Of a stretch of DNA of 9,659 bases, positions 1 through 5,439 are shown one piece after another (the stretch's first letter is position 1; each line of letters starts with the position of its first letter). Made by a program: the position numbers and the translations under genes. Location of the stretch: contig CAIYYQ010000257.1 in the NCBI GenBank assembly GCA_903930505.1, positions 1 through 9,659 on the forward strand. Direction: 5' to 3'. The DNA comes from Methanobacteriota archaeon (lineage in GTDB: Archaea; Thermoplasmatota; E2; DHVEG-1). Under the pieces are notes generated by a model, which made no database searches, was not told the origin of the DNA, and saw only the letters and a list, made by a program, of their open reading frames with translations.

Positions 1-46
1 AGAAAACCTTATTATTCACTAGTTCCGTACTCATGTTTGTTTTCCA
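1..46. other. left flank, presumed host DNA
   Basis: This short stretch has no recognisable gene. It is AT-rich around 7-17 (cttattatt), which could be the TATA region of the displaced host start codon at 47, since the spacing of about 25 bases to a transcript start near 37 is acceptable for archaea. Two reading frames are open through it for about 30 codons, but neither resembles a known protein end, so no upstream gene is called. Confidence 0.3.
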
Positions 47-112
47 ATGCCACAAAAAGATTCCGCATGCCACAAACGAACAAAAGAAGAACTAACTGAT
101 TTCATCAAATAG
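47..112 (+). pseudogene. stranded 5' end of the host methyltransferase gene
   Basis: An ATG at 47 opens a 21-codon frame, MPQKDSACHKRTKEELTDFI plus K, ending at TAG 110-112. Its last residues, L-T-D-F-I-K, match L-N-D-F-I-K at residues 15-20 of the methyltransferase encoded at 6811-7617, and the four DFIK codons are identical in DNA. Joined at that point, the two pieces would give a methyltransferase of 269 residues, against 268 now. I infer that this is the original start of that gene, cut off when the element integrated at 98-109. The frame is short, so chance cannot be excluded. The decisive test is an uninterrupted homologue in a relative without the element. Confidence 0.55.
98..109 (+). 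repeat. putative attL core
   Basis: The sequence gatttcatcaaa is an exact 12-base direct repeat of 6859-6870. It lies just before the first promoter and gene of the element, and the partner lies just after its last gene. Both copies are in the same codon phase (Asp-Phe-Ile-Lys) relative to an upstream ATG. This fits the strand-exchange region of a tyrosine recombinase such as the one encoded at 994-2181. A weak inverted pair, tttca (100-104) and tgaaa (115-119), overlaps its right side. Confidence 0.6.
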
Positions 113-133
113 ATTGAAACGGACTTACAAACT

Positions 134-141
134 TTTAAATA
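134..141 (+). promoter_or_regulatory. TATA box of the integrase operon
   Basis: TTTAAATA is a good archaeal TATA box, centred about 26 bases before 163, so transcription should begin at or next to the GTG at 163. The mRNA would be leaderless or have a 9-base leader to ATG 172. Three copies of acttttt-like hexamers (actttt at 131, 141 and 157) surround the box and could be a regulator's half sites. Confidence 0.6.
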
Positions 142-162
142 CTTTTATGCGTTACTACTTTT

Positions 163-393
163 GTGAAGAAAATGAACATACAAGAAATTGAAATGAATAA
201 AATTAAAACATGCAGTCAACAACCGAGAACTTATATTGATCCACAAAAAATAGAATCCCTAGCCAACGATATCAAAGACCATGGACTACTACAACCGATT
301 GTTGTAAGAAAAAAAGAAGGAATCTATGAAATCGTTTGCGGTCAAAGGAGATATGAAGCACATAAAAAACTTAATACAAAAACAAAACAATAA
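163..393 (+). CDS. ParB N-terminal-like domain protein, short or frameshifted
   Basis: The 76-residue product matches the ParB/Srx-type N-terminal domain. Residues 19-21 are Q-P-R, residues 40-48 read HGLLQPIVV, and residues 59-70 (CGQRRYEAHKKL) correspond to the family's GERRxxA box, with Gln in place of Glu. In ParB proteins this domain binds CTP and helps segregate plasmids; related stand-alone domains occur in phages. The central helix-turn-helix and dimerisation domains of ParB are absent. The start is GTG 163, or ATG 172 with 73 residues; both suit a leaderless mRNA. The protein ends abruptly after the GQRR helix. A second frame (375-437, stop 438-440) continues with a plausible helical tail, DDIKNKLKEAIK, and overlaps the next start codon as ATGA. 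An indel in the A-rich run at 373-391 is therefore possible. The domain call is firm; the function is inferred. Confidence 0.72.
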   Translation: MKKMNIQEIEMNKIKTCSQQPRTYIDPQKIESLANDIKDHGLLQPIVVRKKEGIYEIVCGQRRYEAHKKLNTKTKQ

Positions 394-436
394 ATCAATA
401 TGATGATATAAAAAATAAACTTAAAGAGGCGATAAA

Positions 437-997
437 ATGAGTGAACAAGAACTAATACAAAAAAAGAAAAAGAAAACAGATTATATTCTTCTTAGAAAAT
501 TAGAGAAAGAGTATGATGAGGCTGAACAGGACTTACAATCACGGGAAGAGATTTTGATTAAGAGTGTTCATAGGGAATATCTTAGTGCTGATAGTAAAGG
601 GGAGTTCTTTGAGGAGTTAAAGAAAAGCGAAAGTTGGTATAGAGAGAAATTTAAAGAATATAATCTTCCACCAGAAAGTGGTGGAAAATCAGAAAGTATG
701 AAGGAAGTGCATCTTGAGCGTAAGGTACAATCTCTTGTAGATGATCTTGAAGAAATGGAACAAGAAGTACCTATGATTGAGATAGCTGACCATCTGAAAG
801 AAGGAACTGATTATAAAGACCCTGTAGAAGAAAGAAAAGAATGGATACAAAAAACAAAAGAAGAGCTTTTAAGTGAATCTCCTAAACAAATAGTTGATGA
901 TAGTAAGTTTGGTAAATATCAAGAGACTAAATCTGCTTTATTCAAGATAACAGATATATCTAAGCATGATTTTAAAGAGACAGAGACGGAACTATGA
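437..997 (+). CDS. charged coiled-coil protein, unknown function
   Basis: This 186-residue, highly charged Lys/Glu-rich protein matches no family I recognise. Residues 9-45 and 85-112 are heptad-like and probably form coiled coils; there is no membrane segment or signal peptide. A site agaggcgat (424-432) precedes ATG 437 at normal spacing. The gene lies between the ParB-like gene and the integrase, and its TGA overlaps the integrase ATG (994-997), so the two are probably translationally coupled. That position would suit a partner of the ParB-like protein or of the integrase, such as a partition adaptor or directionality factor, but this is inference from order only. Codons 77-83 include a perfect 8-bp hairpin (666-686). 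Confidence 0.75.
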   Translation: MSEQELIQKKKKKTDYILLRKLEKEYDEAEQDLQSREEILIKSVHREYLSADSKGEFFEELKKSESWYREKFKEYNLPPESGGKSESMKEVHLERKVQSLVDDLEEMEQEVPMIEIADHLKEGTDYKDPVEERKEWIQKTKEELLSESPKQIVDDSKFGKYQETKSALFKITDISKHDFKETETEL

Positions 998-2181
998 AAA
1001 ACGACAAGATAGATAATTTTTTAGATAAAAAACTTCTAAGCTCACCATCAACACGCAGAAACTACCGTATGAACATACAAAGCTATTTCAAACTCTTAAA
1101 CAAAGACATGAATACATATTTTGAAGATGCATATATCAAAAATGAAAAAGGAGAAAAAGTGTTAAACGGAAGATATGACGATGACTTGATAAAAATCCAC
1201 CAAATACAAAAAGAAAAAGGTCGACCTGATCTCTCAACACGTACCTATTTCAATTCAGTTAAACAATTCATGGTATCGAACAACAAAGACTTTAAAGATA
1301 TTGAATTCTGGGATATCCTCAAAGCTAGGACACGAGGCGCAGAGCCAGATAGTGATGAGGCAATACTCAATGCCAATGACATTAAAACAATCCTGGCGCA
1401 CGGGAACGCATGTTCAAGGGCTTTATTCTTGATGCTTTGTAGCTCAGGGCGAAGGATCTCCGAAATACTAGCTTTAACACCCGATGATATCAATATAGAG
1501 GTATCACCGGCAACCATCAACATAAAAAAAGGACTTGATCGCAACACCACAAAGACCAAACAGAAAACACTTTGTTATATCAGTGATGAGGCAACAACAG
1601 CATATAACACCTGGATGAAAGAACGGGATGAGTACCTTAAAACAGCATTGAAACGAAACACACATAAGAAAGATGAGAACGATCCTCGGATTTTTCCTAT
1701 GAGTTATCATAATGCTCTTGTGATCTGGAAAACTCTTTTGATGAAAGCAGCTCTTGTTGATATTGAGCATTATAAAAATAAATGGACAGGGCGAATGAGT
1801 AGAAGGATTAAGAAGAAACATAAGGGTGATCGGCTTTTGCAGCATCCGCATTGTCTTAGGAAATTCTATCGAAGTTATCTTGGTGATGCTGATTTCGCAG
1901 AGTACATGATGGGCCATAGTACGATGTTAACCAGGGCTTACCGTCAGATGAAACCCGAGGATAAAGCAGCAACCTATCAGAAACTTATGCCGAATGTGAC
2001 GATCTTTGAGACAACCTCGAAAGACATTGTTGATTTGAACTCAAGGATGCAAGAAAAAGATACGAAGCTTAAAGATATGGAAAAAAATATGGAAGAAATG
2101 AAACGTGATCTAAAAATGGCACAACTTGAAATACAGATTATGAAACATGAGGGACAGATCAACGGAAAAAAGAAAAAATAA
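994..2181 (+). CDS. tyrosine recombinase / integrase
   Basis: This 395-residue integrase would cut and rejoin DNA at the attachment sites. An N-terminal SAM-like core-binding domain spans about residues 15-110 and the catalytic domain about 120-330. Catalytic residues are visible: Arg154 in SSGRRISEIL, a beta-hairpin Lys at 187 or 189 (TKTKQKTLCYIS), His286 and Arg289 in HCLRKFYRSYL, His308 in MMGHST, and the nucleophile Tyr316 in LTRAYRQM. The layout resembles archaeal plasmid and virus integrases. A basic coiled coil (about 348-385) and a polylysine tail extend beyond the catalytic domain. The gene is intact, unlike SSV-type integrases that are split by integration, because the proposed attachment core lies outside it. 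It overlaps the preceding gene by ATGA and ends inside a bidirectional T-rich terminator. Confidence 0.93.
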   Translation: MKNDKIDNFLDKKLLSSPSTRRNYRMNIQSYFKLLNKDMNTYFEDAYIKNEKGEKVLNGRYDDDLIKIHQIQKEKGRPDLSTRTYFNSVKQFMVSNNKDFKDIEFWDILKARTRGAEPDSDEAILNANDIKTILAHGNACSRALFLMLCSSGRRISEILALTPDDINIEVSPATINIKKGLDRNTTKTKQKTLCYISDEATTAYNTWMKERDEYLKTALKRNTHKKDENDPRIFPMSYHNALVIWKTLLMKAALVDIEHYKNKWTGRMSRRIKKKHKGDRLLQHPHCLRKFYRSYLGDADFAEYMMGHSTMLTRAYRQMKPEDKAATYQKLMPNVTIFETTSKDIVDLNSRMQEKDTKLKDMEKNMEEMKRDLKMAQLEIQIMKHEGQINGKKKK

Positions 2182-2193
2182 TTTATTTTTTCT
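2171..2193. terminator. bidirectional T-rich terminator between convergent genes
   Basis: A perfect 10-bp inverted repeat (agaaaaaata at 2171-2180, tattttttct at 2184-2193) with a 3-base spacer spans both stop codons. On each strand the transcript ends in a U-rich tract, the usual archaeal termination signal. The repeat also encodes the lysine tails of both proteins, so it is partly explained by coding. Confidence 0.5.
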
Positions 2194-2680
2194 TCAATTT
2201 AAATGATTCCCAGAGCCAGTAATTTAATCGTTCAAGCTGTTCAATATCATCAGGAACATATTCATCGATGGTCATATGAATAAAATCACGTAACCAAACA
2301 CAATTACCATATTCTGTGACAGTATAGATTTTTTTACCTTTTTTATCTGATGTTTTCTCTATGAGATTCAATTCAATTAATTTTTTGAGTGCTTCGCATA
2401 ATCTTGGGGCATTAGGGAACTTAAATTTATCATTTACCATATCTTTGATATCTAAATCAGGAATAGTTATACGTTTTTTTGTTGGTACAAATTCTATATC
2501 ATAACCTTTTAGTTTTTTTTCTTCGTTGGGGTAATTCATTTTTAACCCATTGTTTCTACATAAAATAAGTCGAAGGTCTTTAAACGGGATTCTTGCAGAA
2601 TTGTATATCAGTTCAAAAAGGAATTTATATCTTATGTATTTTTCATTATGGAGGATATCTTTCATGGTTATTTTTTTCAT
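2183..2680 (-). CDS. winged-helix DNA-binding protein
   Basis: This 165-residue protein has a C-terminal winged-helix pattern at about residues 90-128: helices around APRLCEALKKLIELNLIEK, then the wing SDKKGKKIYTVTEYG. Residues 1-75 are basic with predicted helices and match nothing I know. It is the only gene of the element on the minus strand, and it diverges from the long operon starting at 2755, the usual place for a repressor or copy-control regulator. The start is ATG at 2680, read on the minus strand. The box TTTATATA (2713-2720, minus strand) would place the transcript start near 2692 and leave about 12 bases including gggttgat. It probably controls the divergent region, possibly through the near-palindrome at 2710-2723. 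A replication initiator role is an alternative. Confidence 0.72.
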   Translation of the reverse strand: MKKITMKDILHNEKYIRYKFLFELIYNSARIPFKDLRLILCRNNGLKMNYPNEEKKLKGYDIEFVPTKKRITIPDLDIKDMVNDKFKFPNAPRLCEALKKLIELNLIEKTSDKKGKKIYTVTEYGNCVWLRDFIHMTIDEYVPDDIEQLERLNYWLWESFKLKKK

Positions 2681-2709
2681 GGTATCAACCCTTTTTTATT
2701 ACGGAATAC

Positions 2710-2723
2710 ACGTATATAAACGT
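2710..2723. promoter_or_regulatory. shared divergent promoter with near-palindromic operator
   Basis: The sequence acgtatataaacgt is nearly palindromic around a TATATAAA core (2713-2720). The core is correctly spaced for both directions: a transcript start near 2742 for the gene at 2755 and near 2692 for the gene ending at 2680. One site could thus be both the TATA box and the operator of a self-regulating switch. The left part, aatacacgtatata (starting about 2705), resembles the repeats at 4769-4912. Confidence 0.45.
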
Positions 2724-2754
2724 AATATATGAGTTCACTATATAATGTTTTCTT

Positions 2755-2907
2755 ATGCAGCAACCAGGTAAACCATTAACCATGTATGCAGACGATGAAT
2801 TTCTTGCCCTAATTGATTCCTACGCTAAAAAAGAGCGAATATCACGAAGTCTCGCCATCCGCCAGATTGTTATAGATTTTTTTTCAAAAGGTGGTATCAA
2901 TGGTTGA
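2755..2907 (+). CDS. ribbon-helix-helix (CopG-like) DNA-binding protein
   Basis: This 50-residue protein fits the ribbon-helix-helix fold: a beta strand at residues 7-11 (PLTMY), the DDEFLALIDSYAKKE helix at 13-27, a turn, and the SRSLAIRQIVIDFF helix at 30-43. Such proteins dimerise, insert the paired strand in the DNA major groove and commonly control plasmid copy number or their own promoter. It is first in the long operon, next to a near-palindromic promoter, so autoregulation is likely but inferred. The start is ATG 2755; the inferred transcript start near 2742 leaves a 13-base leader without a clear ribosome site. Its stop overlaps the next start (ATGGTTGA, 2900-2907). Confidence 0.8.
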   Translation: MQQPGKPLTMYADDEFLALIDSYAKKERISRSLAIRQIVIDFFSKGGING

Positions 2908-3016
2908 TCTCCAAAAATATCCCAGGGCTCAGCGATTTCTTTCTGAACATCCAGAAATGACCATCGACCAAGCGATAACTTATTTTGAAAATTTAGAAAA
3001 CAAGGAGAAAATCTAA
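2900..3016 (+). CDS. 38-residue protein of unknown function
   Basis: A 38-codon frame (MVDLQKYPRAQRFLSEHPEM onward) begins at ATG 2900 behind aaaggtggt at 2887-2895, a ribosome site at good spacing, and overlaps the end of the preceding gene by 8 bases. The product is helical, with an acidic, Asn-rich end. I do not recognise it. Translation is supported by the site and the coupling; function is unknown. It may assist the ribbon-helix-helix protein just upstream. A run of T residues follows the stop (3017-3024) and could cause partial transcription termination before the next gene. Confidence 0.6.
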   Translation: MVDLQKYPRAQRFLSEHPEMTIDQAITYFENLENKEKI

Positions 3017-3036
3017 ATTTTTTTAAAGGTGATATT

Positions 3037-3201
3037 ATGGTAAGCGAAGCGGTGCGAATCAATTATTATGAAGGCGAAACCCCCCGATTTGTCAAAGGAC
3101 TTCTAGTGGAGGAAACACCTGATTTTTTAAAAGTTCAGCTTGAAAATTACGTTGTCACAATCGCAAAACGATATATCATTAAGTGGGAGGTTTCTCGATG
3201 A
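3037..3201 (+). CDS. 54-residue protein, probable small beta-rich fold
   Basis: A 54-codon frame starts at ATG 3037 behind taaaggtgat (3024-3033), a strong archaeal ribosome site. The sequence alternates hydrophobic and polar residues (RFVKGLLVEE, FLKVQLENYVVTIAKRYIIKWEV), suggesting a small beta-barrel or beta-sheet fold. No family is recognised. Its TGA overlaps the next ATG (3198-3201), so it belongs to a chain of coupled genes leading to the helicase. A nucleic-acid-binding role would fit the context but is a guess. Confidence 0.65.
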   Translation: MVSEAVRINYYEGETPRFVKGLLVEETPDFLKVQLENYVVTIAKRYIIKWEVSR

Positions 3202-3344
3202 ATTGCCCCTCCTGTGGTGCTAGTATGGTACTTATTCGGGATCCCATGAACGGTGACTATTGGATATGTTCACTGTGTGATGTTGCGGAATTTACAACAA
3301 GAAACGATGCGGATTTCTACAGGAGTAGATTTAATGACTATTGA
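3198..3344 (+). CDS. 48-residue zinc-ribbon protein
   Basis: The product has two Cys pairs, C3-P-S-C6 and C24-S-L-C27, spaced as in a zinc ribbon, with a beta-rich middle (MVLIRDPMNGDYWI) and a charged tail. Such mini zinc ribbons usually bind nucleic acid or stabilise protein complexes. The ribosome site gggaggt (3185-3191) precedes ATG 3198 within the end of the previous gene, and the reading frame overlaps the helicase start by 11 bases (3334-3344). This coupling suggests that it is made together with the helicase and may assist it. The fold is well supported, the partner inferred. Confidence 0.75.
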   Translation: MNCPSCGASMVLIRDPMNGDYWICSLCDVAEFTTRNDADFYRSRFNDY

Positions 3345-4767
3345 AAATGATTTACTAAGAATAGATATAGAACACGGTAACACAGAAGCAACAGATGAAC
3401 AGAGGTTTAAACTTAAACAGGAGATACTAGACCAGTATAAAGTATTTTATAAAGATGAAAATACTGGTAAAATAAAAGTAAGTTGTCCCAGGTTAGCAAA
3501 ACTCATTTTAAACGGTGACGATAACCATTATTTAGTTATTTTTGACAACCAGGAGATACTCTGGTTTAATGGTAGCTATTACGAGCAAGGTGGAGAGAAG
3601 CACATTGAACAGAGGATAAACTACTATCTCGATGAACAAATGTGCAGTAGGTACAAATCAGAGGTATTAACATTCATAAAAACCAAAGAGATGATTAAGA
3701 GAGATGAACTAGAGCCACCAACACATCTTATTAATCTGAAAAACGGTGTTTTCAACATAGATACTAAAGAATTACTCCAGCACGATCCACAGTATAAATT
3801 TCTTAATGAAATACCAATAGTTTGGGATCCAAATGCAAAAATAGATAAAATACAAACATTCCTAGATGAAACATTAGATAGCAACGATGTACCACTGATG
3901 CAAGAGTTTTTTGGTGATTGCCTACAAAGAAGCTATAGTTTTAAACGTGCTATTATGTGTGTTGGTGAACGTGACACAGGTAAAAGCCAGTTGTTACGAC
4001 TACTTGATTTATTTTTAGGAAAGGATAACACTAGCAACGTAAATCTATGGGATTTATGCACAGATCGTTTTTCAAGTATCGAACTGTACCATAAACTAGC
4101 TAACACCTGTAGCGAACTTAACCCAGGAGAAATAACATACATTGATAAATTTTTAAGTCTCACTGGTAACGATTGGCAAAGCGGACAAAAAAAACACCAA
4201 GACCGTTTTAAATTCGTGAACTACGCTAAAATCATTTTCGCATGTAACCAGATACCAGATACAAAAAATAAGAACGATGCTTTTTATGTAAGATGGATTG
4301 TGATAGTTTTCAGTAACCAAATACAAACGGATAAACAAATAGAGGACTACTATAAAGTAATAGCAACAGATGAGGAGCTAAGCGGTCTTTTAAACTGGTC
4401 ATTAGAAGGATTATATCGGCTCAAGGCGAATCATGGCTATTCAGAGCATAAGACACTAGCCCAGGTTAAAGACCTCATGCAGAAGGGAACTAACCCTATA
4501 CGAGAGTTTGTAGACCAGTATGTAGTTGGTGATCCTGAAAGCAGTACTTCAAGAGAAAACTTGTATCTTTCCTATGTTGACTATTGTAAAAGCATGGGTT
4601 ACCCTTACAAAGCAGATAATGTGTTTTCGCGAAAATTCAAGCCCGAGTTAAAACATGGCGTAGTAATTAGTGAAGGGCAAACGCAACTAGGAAAGCATAA
4701 GAAACTATGGCATGGCATTAAGTGTACATGGGTTCTCGGAGAGCAACAGGAGGTTTTAAAATGCTAA
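3334..4767 (+). CDS. SF3 / D5-type helicase of the phage-plasmid primase family, no primase domain
   Basis: This 477-residue protein is the probable replicative helicase of the element. A D5_N-like region (about residues 85-190) contains LINLKNGVFNIDTKELLQHD. The superfamily 3 core follows: Walker A GERDTGKS (211-218), Walker B around LANTCSELN (255-263), the B' loop TGNDWQSGQKKHQDRF (277-292), motif C KIIFACNQIPD with sensor Asn305, and an arginine-finger candidate Arg320. A winged-helix-like C-terminal domain (about 387-470) resembles the ends of D5 proteins. Many P4/D5 proteins carry an N-terminal primase; here the N-terminus is too short, so priming must come from the host or another protein. 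The start is ATG 3334, with aggag at 3321-3325, inside the end of the zinc-ribbon gene. A GTG at 3253 in the same frame is less likely because it lies deep in that gene. Confidence 0.9.
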   Translation: MTIENDLLRIDIEHGNTEATDEQRFKLKQEILDQYKVFYKDENTGKIKVSCPRLAKLILNGDDNHYLVIFDNQEILWFNGSYYEQGGEKHIEQRINYYLDEQMCSRYKSEVLTFIKTKEMIKRDELEPPTHLINLKNGVFNIDTKELLQHDPQYKFLNEIPIVWDPNAKIDKIQTFLDETLDSNDVPLMQEFFGDCLQRSYSFKRAIMCVGERDTGKSQLLRLLDLFLGKDNTSNVNLWDLCTDRFSSIELYHKLANTCSELNPGEITYIDKFLSLTGNDWQSGQKKHQDRFKFVNYAKIIFACNQIPDTKNKNDAFYVRWIVIVFSNQIQTDKQIEDYYKVIATDEELSGLLNWSLEGLYRLKANHGYSEHKTLAQVKDLMQKGTNPIREFVDQYVVGDPESSTSRENLYLSYVDYCKSMGYPYKADNVFSRKFKPELKHGVVISEGQTQLGKHKKLWHGIKCTWVLGEQQEVLKC

Positions 4768-4928
4768 GAATACACGATATACACCATATTTTCTTACAAC
4801 TTTATTATACATGTATATGCACACCCACACGGTATAATGTAGAGAAATATCGTGTATACAGTGTATCTCTCGGAGAAACATATTCATTTTTTGAAAAAAA
4901 ATATCGTGTATATCAGGAGGGAATCTAA
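4761..4928 (+). CDS. 55-residue possible protein overlapping DNA repeats
   Basis: ATG 4761 follows a near-perfect ribosome site aggaggt (4748-4754) with 6-base spacing and overlaps the helicase stop, which supports translation. The 55-residue product contains two similar segments, EKYRVYS and EKKYRVYQ, encoded by the 14-base direct repeats at 4845 and 4899. It resembles no known family and has unusual composition (Tyr- and Ile-rich, LQLYYTCICTP). The DNA repeats may be the primary functional feature, with the frame secondary. Confidence that it is a real protein is moderate. Confidence 0.45.
   Translation: MLRIHDIHHIFLQLYYTCICTPTRYNVEKYRVYSVSLGETYSFFEKKYRVYQEGI
4771..4912. repeat. repeat cluster, possible iterons / origin
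   Basis: The sequence aaatatcgtgtata occurs at 4845-4858 and again at 4899-4912, 54 bases apart (about five helical turns). The core atatcgtgtat also occurs inverted at 4770-4780 (as atacacgatat). Related bases, aatacacg plus atata, are found in the divergent promoter at about 2705-2717. The cluster lies directly after the helicase gene, where plasmid replication origins or regulator sites are often placed. An origin or operator role is inferred. Confidence 0.45.
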
Positions 4929-4931
4929 TTT

Positions 4932-5093
4932 ATGAGTTTATCTAAAAATAAACCATCTTGGGTACTTGCGGAATGTTGCCGATGCGGTTATGAATGGATC
5001 GGGTGCGGTTTGTATCGTTGCCCATCCTGTGATTCTGGGAACTTGCGTGTTAAGAACTTTTTTAAGGAAGAAAAAGGAGGTGATTTGAAATGA
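4932..5093 (+). CDS. 53-residue zinc-finger-like protein
   Basis: The frame starts at ATG 4932, with aggaggg at 4915-4921 upstream. Cysteines at 15, 16, 19, 25, 30 and 33 (CCRCGYEWIGCGLYRCPSC) form a zinc-ribbon-like arrangement, most simply C16-x2-C19 and C30-x2-C33. A basic C-terminus (LRVKNFFKEEKGG) could contact nucleic acid. It belongs to the run of tiny coupled genes after the helicase, and its TGA overlaps the ATG of the next zinc protein. Exact function is unknown. The cysteine pattern is clear, while zinc binding is inferred. Confidence 0.72.
   Translation: MSLSKNKPSWVLAECCRCGYEWIGCGLYRCPSCDSGNLRVKNFFKEEKGGDLK
5073..5084 (+). promoter_or_regulatory. exceptionally complete Shine-Dalgarno site
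   Basis: AAAGGAGGTGAT matches essentially the whole anti-Shine-Dalgarno end of archaeal 16S rRNA, five bases before ATG 5090. It lies inside the preceding gene and fixes the start of a 29-residue protein that length alone would not support. Confidence 0.7.
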
Positions 5094-5179
5094 TTTGTAA
5101 GTATTGCCAAAGTGTTGTTAATTTTAAGATGGATTCAAACTGGAATGCGATTTGTCCTCGTTGCGGAATGAGACAATAA
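5090..5179 (+). CDS. 29-residue mini zinc-ribbon protein
   Basis: At 29 residues this is the smallest gene supported here. It has C3-K-Y-C6 and C22-P-R-C25 pairs joined by a short beta-like segment (VVNFKMDSNWNAI), exactly the minimum for one zinc ribbon. A very strong ribosome site precedes ATG 5090, and the start overlaps the previous stop (ATGA, 5090-5093). With the genes at 3198 and 4932 it makes three tiny zinc-ribbon proteins in one operon. Role unknown; nucleic-acid or protein binding is likely. Confidence 0.7.
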   Translation: MICKYCQSVVNFKMDSNWNAICPRCGMRQ

Positions 5180-5206
5180 AAAAAATAATTGGAGTTGATA
5201 AAAAAT

Positions 5207-5434
5207 ATGAAAATAAAAGGAATAGAAGTACGAAATTATGATGAGGTGGTAGAGAATTTTAAAACTAGCTCTACTGAAAAGCTGCTATGGCACAAAGACA
5301 TATTATTGAAGCTGCAAGAGTGCGAAAAATGTTTTCTTGACGATCCTGAGATACAGCGAAAGGTTTGTTTCACTCAGGAGACAATCGACATTATTGATAA
5401 AATACTGTTGCAGCGTGAAATGCTGAAGAGGTAA
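5207..5434 (+). CDS. 75-residue helical protein of unknown function
   Basis: I chose ATG 5207 because ggagttgat (5191-5199) sits at the right distance; the upstream TTG at 5189 has no such site. The 75-residue product is mostly helical and charged (YDEVVENFKTSSTEKLLWHKDILLKLQE then ETIDIIDKILLQREMLKR) with a Cys pair C34-EK-C37 and another Cys at 49. No known family is recognised. It is separated by five bases from the next gene and lies in the same operon. Function is unknown. Confidence 0.68.
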   Translation: MKIKGIEVRNYDEVVENFKTSSTEKLLWHKDILLKLQECEKCFLDDPEIQRKVCFTQETIDIIDKILLQREMLKR

Positions 5435-5439
5435 AAAAT

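Noticed and set aside
364..370. AAAAAAC as a programmed -1 slippery heptamer in the ParB-like gene.
   Set aside because: Its phase does not match the required X XXY YYZ codon arrangement, and a -1 shift there meets a TAA at 372.
666..686. Perfect 8-bp hairpin (ttccacca / tggtggaa, 5-base loop) inside the coiled-coil gene.
   Set aside because: About one such hairpin is expected by chance in a window this size, and here it is explained by the codons for Pro-Pro-Glu-Ser-Gly-Gly.
1245..1917. Long minus-strand open frames opposite the integrase.
   Set aside because: They have no ribosome sites or family features and mirror a well-supported integrase with all its catalytic residues.
4722..4760. 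Upstream extension of the 55-residue frame to an earlier start at 4722.
   Set aside because: The strong ribosome site at 4748-4754 points to ATG 4761, and the extension only overlaps the helicase gene.
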